Shown: positions 37,101 through 44,383 of the stretch, in pieces
Layout: the number at the start of each line of letters is the position of its first letter
Position numbering within the stretch: the stretch's first letter is position 1
Origin: Streptomyces sp. NRRL WC-3618
GTDB taxonomy: Bacteria > Actinomycetota > Actinomycetes > Streptomycetales > Streptomycetaceae
Assembly (NCBI RefSeq): GCF_001280005.1
Contig: NZ_LGDW01000478.1
Location: forward strand, 40,916-104,915
Direction: 5' to 3'
Length of the DNA stretch: 64,000 nucleotides
The notes under the pieces: model-generated
Database searches by the model: none
Told to the model about the DNA's origin: nothing
The model's input: only the letters and a program-made list of their open reading frames with translations
Program-made: the position numbers and the translations under genes

Positions 37101-37524
37101 CCCCCTGGTAGCCGACGATGACCTTCAGTCCCTTCTGCTGGGACCTACGGGTCGTCGCCTTGTTCAACTCCGTGATGTCGAAGAGGCGTTGGTCGAGCTT
37201 GCCGCCCGCTACCAGACGGGCCGCGTCGGCCGGGACGACGAGCGTGTGCCCGTCGGTCTTGCGGATCTGCACAGGTATCGTGTCGCGGCCCGCCGCCCGA
37301 TCCAGGCCGACGACACGGCCCTTGGCGTCGACGGCGACTCGGTCACCGGTGATCAGTGTGATGCGGTGCGTCGGCTTGAGCGTCTGAGCGGCGCTGGTCG
37401 TGCGCTGCGGCTGCGCCTTCGCGTCGGCCTTCGCGGACGCCGGGCCGGTCATGCCCGCCGCGAGGGCAACTGCGGCTGCCGTGGCTACGGTTGCCGCGCA
37501 CACTCTTTGCACTTTCTCGCGCAA
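34192..37524 (-). CDS. Large secreted subtilisin-family (S8) serine peptidase
   Basis: The product is about 1110 residues. A signal peptide (VQRVCAATVATAAAVALAAG, cleavage near ASA) precedes a long pro-region. The catalytic domain has the triad Asp233 (KIAVLDTGVD), His265 (GHGTHVASIA) and Ser442 (SGTSMATPH), with oxyanion Asn361 in AAGNDG. The C-terminal ~600 residues are beta-rich modules of the Fn3/Ig kind that may bind substrate or wall. It is likely a nutrient-scavenging exoprotease. The start is not settled: TTG 37524 has GGGGGAG two bases before it, GTG 37512 has it at 14; GTG 37605 would add 27 residues before the signal. Confidence 0.93.
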   Translation of the reverse strand: MREKVQRVCAATVATAAAVALAAGMTGPASAKADAKAQPQRTTSAAQTLKPTHRITLITGDRVAVDAKGRVVGLDRAAGRDTIPVQIRKTDGHTLVVPADAARLVAGGKLDQRLFDITELNKATTRRSQQKGLKVIVGYQGAATATKADVRDAGTLRRTLKSLNADAVQAPQKDTAELWDAVTNGDRTAAGIAHIWLDGTRRASLDKSVPQIGAPKAWAAGYDGKGVKIAVLDTGVDATHPDLRNQVIAAKNFSTATTVADKVGHGTHVASIAAGTGAKSGGKYKGVAPGAKIISGKVLDDTGEGDDSSILAGMEWAAEQGAQVVNLSLGGRDTPEVDPLEATVNKLSAEKGILFAIAAGNDGPETVGSPGSADAALTVGAVDDRDLLADFSSTGPRVGDGAIKPDVTAPGVNITAASAKGSLIEQEEGEKPAGYLTLSGTSMATPHVAGAAAILKQEHPTWTYAEIKGALTGSAKGGKYTPFQQGSGRIQVDKAIKQTVIADPASVSFGTQAWPHTDDTPLTRQLTYRNLGTTDVTLKLAATATDPKGRAAPAGFFKLSATTLKVPAGGKASVGYTVNTKLGGTLDGAYTSYVTATAGAQSVRTGAAVNREIESYDVTVKHINKAGQPTGDYYTIFAGYTGLATDRGYQVPPTATGVTTMRLPKGTYLMDAWIAKDFTRPDLGGEGLDWLVQPKLTITRNTSVTIDARTTKAADITVPDAAAKPQRVTVGYTYAVPGISIAVDLDSFANVRMAHMGPELTGLSQTWFGQFSKGPRAEYDVITTAKVRKIQGDKVRHFKASDLATVSNRLGAGSPRKTGALGVVAFLPEDLGFGKPVEQALPTTRTTYVSTGDNVQWLFDLTQFKGRDAEGHPVPDAYYSTDGVRKLNPGGTYTQTFNTAVFGPRLPAGYGLFRVGNNIYGQLPLFADAAGHPGSSELTAVTTTLYRNGRKVGTTDDPVDAEKPFVVPAGDAAYKLTTSVKRSVKVAQASTRVDASWTFRSKKPGEDGAQLAASTIRFNAPVGLDNKVAADRRVTFPVVVEGSARGRNLRTLSVYASYDYGRTWKKLTVRNGKITVVNPKKGEAISFHAKISDRGGNKSTISIYNAYYGK

Positions 37525-37744
37525 GTCTCCCCCTGGAGCGCTGGCTGTAGTGCCGGGCAGTTCCCCGTCCACCCGGCCGGGGGAGTCCCGTACGCGTGCG
37601 CGCACACCCCCGACCGCGAATTATGCCGAGGGGTGATCAGGCGCTCAATAGACAGGACGACGACGACTCGGCTGTGAGGAGGCAGTGACGAAATCCCGCG
37701 CGCCGCACTTCTCTTCGCGCGCCGGTTTTCTTCTTGCGCGCCGT

Positions 37745-37858
37745 GTTCTCGTGCTTTTCCTGGGCCGAGAGTGTCGGAATGAGACGGAAGTTCTGAAAGA
37801 CGAAGCCGATGTTGTCACTGCGGATTTCGGTTACGCCCTCGAGAATGCCGCCGTGAAA
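37745..37858 (-). pseudogene. Fragment of an ABC-transporter ATP-binding protein (MacB/LolD type)
   Basis: On the minus strand the sequence reads EGVTEIRSDNIGFVFQNFRL and IPTLSAQEK. This is the Q-loop region of MacB/LolD-type ATPases (normally RS-xIGFVFQ-F-L-P-LTA-EN). It has no start, no Walker A before it and no signature after it, and ends in a Lys-rich run. The A+T content is clearly above the surroundings. I read it as the remnant of a lost gene or a fragment carried by recombination. It lies between the S8 peptidase start and the terminator of the transpeptidase gene. Confidence 0.65.
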
Positions 37859-37905
37859 CGCCGATGCCGCCGTCCGGCCCCGAGGGGCGGACGGCGGCAT
37901 CGGCG
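37859..37905. terminator. Strong hairpin downstream of the L,D-transpeptidase gene
   Basis: Two perfect 18-base arms (37859-37876 and 37888-37905) around an 11-base loop that itself can pair CCCC with GGGG. It begins 24 bases after the stop of the minus-strand gene. Confidence 0.88.
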
Positions 37906-37928
37906 AACCAGGTGGTCGGTCGTCAGGC

Positions 37929-39185
37929 TCAGGCCTTCGAACCGGCCTTCCACTCCGCCCAGCTCAGGTTCCAGCCGTTGAGGCCGTTGGCCGGGTCGAC
38001 GGTCTTGTCACCGGTGTTCCGGACGTCGACGACGTCACCGACGATCGAGTTGTCGAAGAACCAGGCACCCTCGGTGGTCCGGTCCTTGGCACCCTTGCTG
38101 TCGTTGAGCCCGACGCAGCCGTGGCTGGTGTTGACGTTGCCGAAGATGGAGTCGTCAGCCCAGTAGTTGCCGTGCACGAAGGTGCCGGAGGTGGTCAGAC
38201 GCATGGCGTCCGGCACGTCCTTGATGTCGTACTCGCCCTTGCCGTCGTCGTCCGTGAAGCCGACCGTGGCACCGTTCATCCGGGTCTCCTTGAACTTCTC
38301 GGAGATGACCATCCGACCCTGGTACGTCTTGTTCTCGGGCGAACCGGCGGAGATCGGGATGGTCTTGACGACCTTGCCGTCCTGGGTGACCTTCATCGTC
38401 TTCGTCTTGGCGTCGACGATGGACACCTGGTCGCGGCCGATCTTGAAGGTGACCGTCTTCTGCTGCACGCCGTAGAGGCCGTTCGCGCCCTGCACCCCGT
38501 CGAGCGCCAGCTTCAGCGTGACGGTGGAGTTCTCCTGCCAGTAGTTGTCGGGGCGGCAGTCCATGCGGGTGTCGGTGAACCAGTGGCAGACGACTTCCTG
38601 CCCGCTGGTCGAGGAGACCGTGACGGCCTTCTGCACGGCCGCCTTGTTGGTGATCGCCTTGTCGAAGTTGATCGACACGGGCATGCCCACACCGACGGTC
38701 GAGCCGTCCTCGGGAGTGAAGTAACCGACGAAGCTGTTCGCGGCGGAGACCGTGGTGAACGAGCCGTTCTCGTGCGCGGCGCGGCCCTTGGCGTCCGTCG
38801 CCTCCGCCGTCACCTTGTAGGTGGTGGCGCGCTCGAGCTGGGCGCTCGGCTTCCAGCTGGTCTTGTCGGCCGATATCTCACCGGCGACAGCGGCACCGTC
38901 CGCCGTCGTCATCTGCACGGACGTGAGCGTGCCCTTGGTCACCACCACCTGGGCCGCGTTGTTGATGGAGGCGTTGTTGGAACCGTCCCCCGGCGTGATC
39001 TTGATCTGGGCCTCGGAGGTCTTCTCGGCCGCCGCCTCGTCGGCCTTGGCCTGCGAGGTGTCGGTGCCGCCGCCGCCCTTGGAGGCGCCGTTGCTGTCGC
39101 CTCCGCTGCACGCAGAGAGCACCAGAACGCCACCGAGCAGGGCGGACGCGGCCATCAGACCCTTGCGCCGCCTACTGTCCGTCAT
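37929..39185 (-). CDS. L,D-transpeptidase lipoprotein (Ig-like plus YkuD)
   Basis: The product is 418 residues. The lipobox LVLSAC places the lipid anchor on Cys26. Two Ig-like domains follow, with the mycobacterial Ldt pattern PEDGSTVGVGMPVSINFD. The YkuD domain has the catalytic motif HGNYWADDSIFGN and SHGCVGLND with Cys357. Such enzymes form 3-3 crosslinks between meso-/LL-diaminopimelate residues of peptidoglycan and resist most beta-lactams except carbapenems. ATG 39185 has GGAGAA eight bases upstream; ATG 39200 lacks one. Confidence 0.95.
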   Translation of the reverse strand: MTDSRRRKGLMAASALLGGVLVLSACSGGDSNGASKGGGGTDTSQAKADEAAAEKTSEAQIKITPGDGSNNASINNAAQVVVTKGTLTSVQMTTADGAAVAGEISADKTSWKPSAQLERATTYKVTAEATDAKGRAAHENGSFTTVSAANSFVGYFTPEDGSTVGVGMPVSINFDKAITNKAAVQKAVTVSSTSGQEVVCHWFTDTRMDCRPDNYWQENSTVTLKLALDGVQGANGLYGVQQKTVTFKIGRDQVSIVDAKTKTMKVTQDGKVVKTIPISAGSPENKTYQGRMVISEKFKETRMNGATVGFTDDDGKGEYDIKDVPDAMRLTTSGTFVHGNYWADDSIFGNVNTSHGCVGLNDSKGAKDRTTEGAWFFDNSIVGDVVDVRNTGDKTVDPANGLNGWNLSWAEWKAGSKA

Positions 39186-39402
39186 CACACGCTTCTCCAT
39201 CGTTGCCGAACCCCCGAACCGTCGGGGACCCGCGAAGTCCCCATAACAAACTTCAACGCTACGACCGGTTCACCCAGTTCCACATTCGCCTGATGTGTGG
39301 GGGACGCCACGTCGCCCGGGTCACAGGGGGCTGTCCGCCTCTCCTGCGCTCCACCGGGTCGCGTGGTGCCCATGCCGGTCACCGCTTCTGCTGAGACGAC
39401 GA

Positions 39403-39432
39403 GACCCCGGTCGGCGGTTGCCGTCCGGGGTC
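39403..39432. terminator. Hairpin downstream of the acidic protein gene
   Basis: GACCCCGGTCGG pairs with CCGTCCGGGGTC with one T:T mismatch and a 6-base loop, 20 bases beyond the minus-strand stop at 39453. Confidence 0.7.
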
Positions 39433-39452
39433 ACGAATTCTCCCCAGCCGCG

Positions 39453-39806
39453 TCAGCCGTCGACCCGTCCCCCGACCTCCTCGTCGGCTTCCACGTCATC
39501 ATCCTCGTCCAGATCCCAATCCGGCGAATCCGGGTCGTAGTCGATCTCCTCGCTGCTCCACGAGGCCTGCGCCAGTTCGGTGCCCGGCACCTCTCCGATC
39601 AGGTCGAACGGGTCCACGAGGTACGCGAGAGCCTCCGCCGTGTCTTCCGTCACAGCGTCCTCGGCGTGCACCCGCTCGTCGGCCGGCATCTCGGCGTCAC
39701 CGGCGATCCGCTGCAACGCGGCCTTGGCCAGGGCGTCCACGTCGTCGACCTCGACGACCAGTTCCACCCGAAGCCGTACAAAACGTGATGTCTCTGATGT
39801 GCTCAT
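39453..39806 (-). CDS. Acidic hypothetical protein
   Basis: The product is 117 residues. The first third (RFVRLRVELVVEVDDVDALA) looks like a small alpha/beta unit. The C-terminal third is extremely acidic (DYDPDSPDWDLDEDDDVEAD). No motif identifies a function. The strongly acidic tail resembles proteins that contact basic partners. I recall similar short proteins in other streptomycetes. It is followed by a hairpin and diverges from the LADTG protein gene. Confidence 0.72.
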   Translation of the reverse strand: MSTSETSRFVRLRVELVVEVDDVDALAKAALQRIAGDAEMPADERVHAEDAVTEDTAEALAYLVDPFDLIGEVPGTELAQASWSSEEIDYDPDSPDWDLDEDDDVEADEEVGGRVDG

Positions 39807-39916
39807 GGTCGGAGAGCGTACGGCTCACGGCTCCCGCAACTTTCCCACGACCCGCGCCTTTCATTAGCATCGGGGCCACGGCCAATTCGCCAGCGCCACA
39901 AGGGGATCGATATTCC

Positions 39917-40336
39917 GTGTCAGCCGCACATCGATCGTTGTTGACCGCCACCGCCGCGGGCGTCCTCCTGGGTGCCCTGTGGTTCGTCCCGTCCGCCGAC
40001 GCGACGACCGGGAAGTCGGTGGAGCGGCAGCACAGAGTGGACACGTCCATGTCCACGATGTCGGACTTCACTCGGCAGATATCCGTGACGAACACGCACA
40101 AGAGCCCCAGCACGAGCACGAGTTCGGGCGCGAGTACGAGCACGAGCGGGAGCGCCTCGACCGCCCTCACGTCCGCGTCCACGACGACCTCGGACTCGGC
40201 CGCCGACGACGGCACCCGCCTCGCCGACACCGGCAGTTTCGACACCACCCCGTACATGGTCGGCGGCACGTTCTGCCTGAGCCTGGGTGCCGGGTTCGTG
40301 GTGTATTCGCTGCGGCGGGAGCGCCTCGGCTTCTGA
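39917..40336 (+). CDS. Sortase-anchored small surface protein (LADTG motif)
   Basis: The product is 139 residues from GTG 39917. A signal peptide (HRSLLTATAAGVLLGALWF, cleavage near SADA) is followed by a Ser/Thr-rich stretch, STSTSSGASTSTSGSAST, likely an extended stalk. The C-terminus carries LADTG, a hydrophobic helix YMVGGTFCLSLGAGFVVYSL and the positive tail RRERLGF. This is the sorting signal of class E sortases, which in Streptomyces cut LAXTG and attach proteins to peptidoglycan (for example long chaplins). No sortase gene is in the window. The mature protein has no folded domain; a structural or adhesive role is possible. Confidence 0.83.
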   Translation: MSAAHRSLLTATAAGVLLGALWFVPSADATTGKSVERQHRVDTSMSTMSDFTRQISVTNTHKSPSTSTSSGASTSTSGSASTALTSASTTTSDSAADDGTRLADTGSFDTTPYMVGGTFCLSLGAGFVVYSLRRERLGF

Positions 40337-40345
40337 ACGGGACGA

Positions 40346-40379
40346 GGGAGGCCAAGTTTTTGACGAAACTTGACCTCCC
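40346..40379. terminator. Bidirectional hairpin between the LADTG gene and hutH
   Basis: GGGAGGCCAAGTTT pairs with AAACTTGACCTCCC over 14 positions with one mismatch, loop TTGACG. The T/A runs near the loop make it a good intrinsic-type structure for both genes. Confidence 0.82.
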
Positions 40380-40384
40380 GACGA

Positions 40385-41929
40385 TCACTGCAAGGGCCCG
40401 GTCACCGGCTCCACCGCCGAGACCAGGTGCCCGCCCCGCACGAACGCGTCCGCCGCGGCGAGATCGGGCGCCAGGAACCGGTCAGGGCCCGGCCCCTCGA
40501 CGCCGGCCGCCCGTACGGCGTCGATGACGGCCCGGGACGCGGGCGCGGGCGTCAGCCCCTCCCGCAGCTCGATGGCGCGCGTGGCCGCGTACAGCTCGAC
40601 GGCGATGATCCGGGCGAGGTTGTCGACGGCCGTACGGAGCTTGCGCGCCGCCGACCACCCCATCGAGACGTGGTCCTCCTGCATCGCGGAGGAGGGAATC
40701 GAGTCCGCGGAAGCAGGCACCGCGAGCCGCTTCAACTCGCTGACCAGGGCGGCCTGCGTGTACTGGGCGATCATGAGCCCGCTGTCCACACCGGCGTCGT
40801 CCGCGAGGAACGGCGGCAGCCCGTGCGAGCGGTTCTTGTCGAGGAGCCGGTCCGTGCGCCGCTCGGCGATCGACCCCAGGTCGGCGACGGCGATGGCGAG
40901 GAAGTCGAGGACGTACGCCACGGGAGCCCCGTGGAAGTTCCCGTTGGACTCGACCCGCCCGTCGGGCAGGACGACGGGGTTGTCGACGGACGAGGCCAGC
41001 TCCCGTTCGGCGACGAGGCGCGCGTGCGCCATGGTGTCCCGCCCGGCACCGGCGACCTGCGGAGCGCAGCGCACGGAGTAGGCGTCCTGGACGCGCGGCG
41101 CGCCGTCCTGGTGATGCCCGGTCAGCTCCGAACCCTTCAGCACGGCGAGCATGTTGGCCGCGCTGGCCCCCTGTCCCGGATGCGGCCGGATGGCGTGCAG
41201 TTCGGGCGCGAGCACCTTGTCGGTCCCGAGGAGCGCCTCCAGGGAGAGCGCCGCGGTGACGTCGGCGGACTTGTAGAGGGTGTCGAGGTCGGCGAGGGCC
41301 ATGACCAGCATGCCGAGCATGCCGTCGGTGCCGTTGAGAAGGGCGAGGCCCTCCTTCTCGCGCAGCTCGACGGGCGCGATGCCGTGCGCGGCGAGGAGTT
41401 CACCAGCCGGCCGTACGACCCCGTCCGGCCCCTCCGCGTCGCCCTCGCCCATGAGCGTGAGGGCGCAGTGGGAGAGGGGCGCGAGGTCACCGGAGCAGCC
41501 GAGGGAGCCGTACTCGTGCACGACCGGGGTGATCCCGGCGTTGAGCACGTCGGCCATGGTCTGCGCGACCTCGGGCCGCACGCCCGTGTGTCCCGAGCAG
41601 ACGGTCTTGAGCCGCAGGAACATCAGCGCCCGTACGACCTCCCGCTCGACCCGCGGACCCATGCCGGCCGCGTGCGAGCGGACGATGTTGCGCTGGAGCT
41701 GGGCGCGCAGCTCGGGACTGATGTGCCGGCTCGCCAGGGCCCCGAACCCGGTGCTCACGCCGTAGACGGGTGTGGGCTCGGCGGCCAGCGCGTCGATGAT
41801 CCCGCGGGCCTTCGCGAGGGCGGCGACAGCCTCGCCGGACAGCTCGACCCGGGCCCCACCACGCGCCACGGCGATCACGTCGACCGCGGTCGTCCCGGAC
41901 GTCCCCACCACCACAGTGTGCATATCCAT
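40385..41929 (-). CDS. hutH: Histidine ammonia-lyase
   Basis: The product is 514 residues, normal for HutH. The MIO cofactor forms from three residues in GSLGCSGDLAPLSH; here they are Cys145-Ser146-Gly147 rather than the more usual Ala-Ser-Gly, a variant tolerated in the family pattern. The catalytic Tyr lies in TPVYGVSTGFG, and QDAYSVRC and ESNGNFHG are other conserved sites. The enzyme deaminates histidine to urocanate, the first step of histidine use. The start MDMHTVVVG follows ATG 41929. A perfect 16-base palindrome 37 bases upstream is a likely operator. No other hut gene is adjacent, as is usual in streptomycetes. Confidence 0.96.
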   Translation of the reverse strand: MDMHTVVVGTSGTTAVDVIAVARGGARVELSGEAVAALAKARGIIDALAAEPTPVYGVSTGFGALASRHISPELRAQLQRNIVRSHAAGMGPRVEREVVRALMFLRLKTVCSGHTGVRPEVAQTMADVLNAGITPVVHEYGSLGCSGDLAPLSHCALTLMGEGDAEGPDGVVRPAGELLAAHGIAPVELREKEGLALLNGTDGMLGMLVMALADLDTLYKSADVTAALSLEALLGTDKVLAPELHAIRPHPGQGASAANMLAVLKGSELTGHHQDGAPRVQDAYSVRCAPQVAGAGRDTMAHARLVAERELASSVDNPVVLPDGRVESNGNFHGAPVAYVLDFLAIAVADLGSIAERRTDRLLDKNRSHGLPPFLADDAGVDSGLMIAQYTQAALVSELKRLAVPASADSIPSSAMQEDHVSMGWSAARKLRTAVDNLARIIAVELYAATRAIELREGLTPAPASRAVIDAVRAAGVEGPGPDRFLAPDLAAADAFVRGGHLVSAVEPVTGPLQ

Positions 41930-41965
41930 ATTCAGGAGCGTACGCAGTGAATTCCAAGATGTCAC

Positions 41966-41981
41966 TACCGGGTACCCGGTA
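41966..41981. promoter_or_regulatory. Perfect 16-bp palindrome upstream of hutH
   Basis: TACCGGGTACCCGGTA is fully self-complementary and centred about 45 bases upstream of the hutH start, in the promoter zone. Confidence 0.68.
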
Positions 41982-42066
41982 CACCCCTTACATCCGTTCA
42001 CATCTCAGCACCGGCCGGCACCATCCAGCCCGTCCGGCGATTGAGGACAAGGCCCGTTCAGGGCTG

Positions 42067-42103
42067 GAGGGGGGCCTGGGGGCACAGTCCCCAGGCCCCC
42101 CTC
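42067..42103. terminator. Perfect 15-bp hairpin downstream of the GGDEF gene
   Basis: Arms 42067-42081 and 42089-42103 are exact complements with loop GCACAGT. It begins 14 bases after the minus-strand stop at 42117. A diverged core of the dispersed repeat family (CCGTCCGGCGATTGAGGAC) lies just beyond. Confidence 0.86.
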
Positions 42104-42116
42104 AACACCGCCCACC

Positions 42117-43274
42117 TCACAACCGACGCCCCCGGAACCGCCGCCGTTCCACCTCCCCCTCCCGGGACGGCGCCTCGGCAAGCCGGACGACCGGGTCGTC
42201 CAAACCCTCGCGCCCCGCGACAACGGGCCGATCCGCATGCACCGCCTTCGCCCGATACTGCGCCGCATCGGCAAGCCGGAACAACCGCCGCCCCGTCCGC
42301 ACGGGCCCCACCGCGTCGGCGGTCGACGCGATCCCACAAGCGACCCCCTCCCCCAGCTCCAACTCGGCAGCGCGACGGCACAGTTCGGCCGCCGCCCGCA
42401 CCACGTCGTCGACCGGCGCACCGACCACGAGCAGGCAGAACTCGTCACCGCCGAGACGGGCGGCGAGGGCGCCGGGCAGCATGGCCCCGCACAGCGACAG
42501 CACCGACCCGAACCGTTCGAGGAGCCGGTCCCCGACCGCGTGCCCCAGGGTGTCGTTGACCCGCTTGAGCCCGTTCAGATCGCAGACGACCAGACAGACC
42601 ACCGCGCCGTCCCGCCGGTGCCGTTCGATCGCCTCGTCGAGATGGGCGTCCACCGCGCGGCGGTTGGCGAGCCCCGTGAGCGCGTCGGTGAAGGCGAGCC
42701 GCCGGGCCTCCTCCAGCCGCTCGGTCTGGGCGATCCCGGCGGCCACGACGGAGGCCAGGACGGTGGCGAAGTCGGCGTCGGCACGGCCGAAGACGGGCGC
42801 ACCGGCGGGCCTGGCGACGTACAGCTCACCCCACGCCCTGCCGTGCAGCACGACGGGGGCGACGACACAACAGCCGCGCCCCCGGCGCCGCAGGGCGGCG
42901 ACGCGTTGATGGCAGTACCCGGCGCGCCCCGCCGACGGCCCGCACGCGGGCCCCTCGGCGGTCTCGACCCAGGCGTTGGGCTCACCGCCGCCCGCCCATC
43001 GCTCATGCAGGAACTCGGTGATCTCCGGGAACTGGTGCACGGGGTAGGCCTCCCCTTCCGGGAACTCCTCCTCGTCGGCGGCGCGCTCCCCCACGTTCAC
43101 GAGAACCCGCAGCCGCCCCAGCTCCCGTTCCCAGACCGACAGCGCGGCGAAGTTGCCGGCCAGCGCGTGGCAGGCGCCGAGCGCGGCGGCACGCCAGGAC
43201 TCGCGGGGGCTCTGCGCGGCGGCCATGCCCTGCGCGAGTGTCACGACGGCGCGGAGTCGGCTTTCCTCACCCAT
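42117..43274 (-). CDS. GAF-GGDEF diguanylate cyclase
   Basis: The product is 385 residues. A GAF-like sensory domain covers about residues 8-185, with several cysteines (GYCHQRVAA, RGRGCCVVAP) that might sense redox or metal. The GGDEF domain covers ~190-345: DALTGLANRR at 197-206, CDLNGLKRVND, and an intact GGDEF at 275-279, so cyclase activity is expected. The inhibitory RxxD site five residues before it is absent (ALAAR instead). The tail is Arg/Glu-rich. It should make cyclic di-GMP, which in Streptomyces controls BldD and the timing of sporulation. It diverges little from the ordinary length of such proteins. Confidence 0.93.
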   Translation of the reverse strand: MGEESRLRAVVTLAQGMAAAQSPRESWRAAALGACHALAGNFAALSVWERELGRLRVLVNVGERAADEEEFPEGEAYPVHQFPEITEFLHERWAGGGEPNAWVETAEGPACGPSAGRAGYCHQRVAALRRRGRGCCVVAPVVLHGRAWGELYVARPAGAPVFGRADADFATVLASVVAAGIAQTERLEEARRLAFTDALTGLANRRAVDAHLDEAIERHRRDGAVVCLVVCDLNGLKRVNDTLGHAVGDRLLERFGSVLSLCGAMLPGALAARLGGDEFCLLVVGAPVDDVVRAAAELCRRAAELELGEGVACGIASTADAVGPVRTGRRLFRLADAAQYRAKAVHADRPVVAGREGLDDPVVRLAEAPSREGEVERRRFRGRRL

Positions 43275-43379
43275 TGATCCAGATTAGGAAGGTTTGGGAG
43301 GAACTGAGACATCGGGAGCGCGAAAGGGGGCCGCGCGGGACCGCGGAGAGACCCCCCTCGACAGGGGCCTCCCACCCCT

Positions 43380-44186
43380 CTACTCCCCGGGCCAGACCGG
43401 CTTCCGCTTCTCGGCGAACGCCGCCACCCCCTCCGCCCGGTCGCCCGAGAAGGCGACGGCACGCCACGCGGCGTCCTCCACCTCGAGGCCCGCCCGCAGG
43501 TCCAGCCCGAACCCCGTCCGCAACGCCCGCTTGGCCGCCCGTAGCCCCACCGGGGAGTTCGCCGCGATCCGGGAGGCCAGCGTCAGCGCCTCCTCCCGGT
43601 CGCAGCCCTCCTCCACGAGCACGTCCACGAGCCCCAGCTCCCGCGCCTCGTCCGCCTCCACCCGCCGTGCGGTGAAGATCAGCTCGGCGGCCCGCGCAGC
43701 CCCCACCCGCCGGGGCAGCAGCTGCGTACCGCCGCCCCCCGGAATCACCCCCACGGAGACCTCCGGCAGCCCCACCACCGCCGTGGAGTCCGCCACGACC
43801 AGATCGCAGGACAGCGCCAGCTCGAACCCGCCCCCCAGCGCGAACCCGTGCACAGCGGCGATCGTCGGCATCGGCAGCTCCAGCACACCCGTGTACGCCC
43901 CCCGCGCCACCGGCCGCTGCCGGACCAGTTCGGCGTCGGACATCGAGTTCCGCTCCTTGAGGTCGGCCCCGACGCAGAACGCCCGCTCATGGGTGGAGGT
44001 CAGCACCACCGCGCGTACGTCACCGTCGGCGGCCAGCGCCGCACACGCGCCGCCGATGGACCGGGCCATGGCGGAGGAGACCGCGTTCATGGCCTTCGGC
44101 CGATCGAGGACGAGCTCGGCGACGTAACCGTGCCGCCGCACGACGACGAACTCCCCGAACCGCTCCTCGGCCCGTTCCTCACCCAT
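43380..44186 (-). CDS. Enoyl-CoA hydratase/isomerase family protein
   Basis: The product is 268 residues of the crotonase fold. The oxyanion-hole segments are AFCVGADLKERNSM and IAAVHGFALGGGFELALSCD. The catalytic acid position shows GLPEVSVGVIPGGGGTQLLP, with the Glu expected in hydratases. It probably hydrates 2-enoyl-CoA in beta-oxidation or branched amino-acid breakdown. CCAGGAGGGTGTC precedes ATG 44186. An inverted repeat of two GTTAAC boxes lies just beyond that site. Confidence 0.93.
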   Translation of the reverse strand: MGEERAEERFGEFVVVRRHGYVAELVLDRPKAMNAVSSAMARSIGGACAALAADGDVRAVVLTSTHERAFCVGADLKERNSMSDAELVRQRPVARGAYTGVLELPMPTIAAVHGFALGGGFELALSCDLVVADSTAVVGLPEVSVGVIPGGGGTQLLPRRVGAARAAELIFTARRVEADEARELGLVDVLVEEGCDREEALTLASRIAANSPVGLRAAKRALRTGFGLDLRAGLEVEDAAWRAVAFSGDRAEGVAAFAEKRKPVWPGE

Positions 44187-44198
44187 GACACCCTCCTG

Positions 44199-44214
44199 GT
44201 TAACGCAGGTTAAC
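44199..44214. promoter_or_regulatory. GTTAAC-N4-GTTAAC inverted repeat before the enoyl-CoA hydratase gene
   Basis: GTTAACGCAGGTTAAC lies 13 bases upstream of the ATG, next to the ribosome-binding site. The A/T-rich arms stand out from the surrounding GC. It may bind a TetR- or MarR-type regulator of fatty-acid or phenylacetate-like catabolism. Confidence 0.5.
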
Positions 44215-44383
44215 TACGGCCGCCCCGATCATCGCAGGCCACCCCGGCCCACGGGAAGGAGTGACCCTTCCTCCTCGTTCGGGTGACATGGCGCCGATCT
44301 CCCGAAAACCCCTTCCCGGGAGCGCATATCGTGCGCTCGGCCACGGCGCACCCGGGGCGCCAGAGCAACGGGGATGGATCGTG

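Noticed and set aside
35134..37677. Long plus-strand frame opposite the S8 peptidase
   Set aside because: Composition of a shadow frame; the minus strand has a complete catalytic triad.
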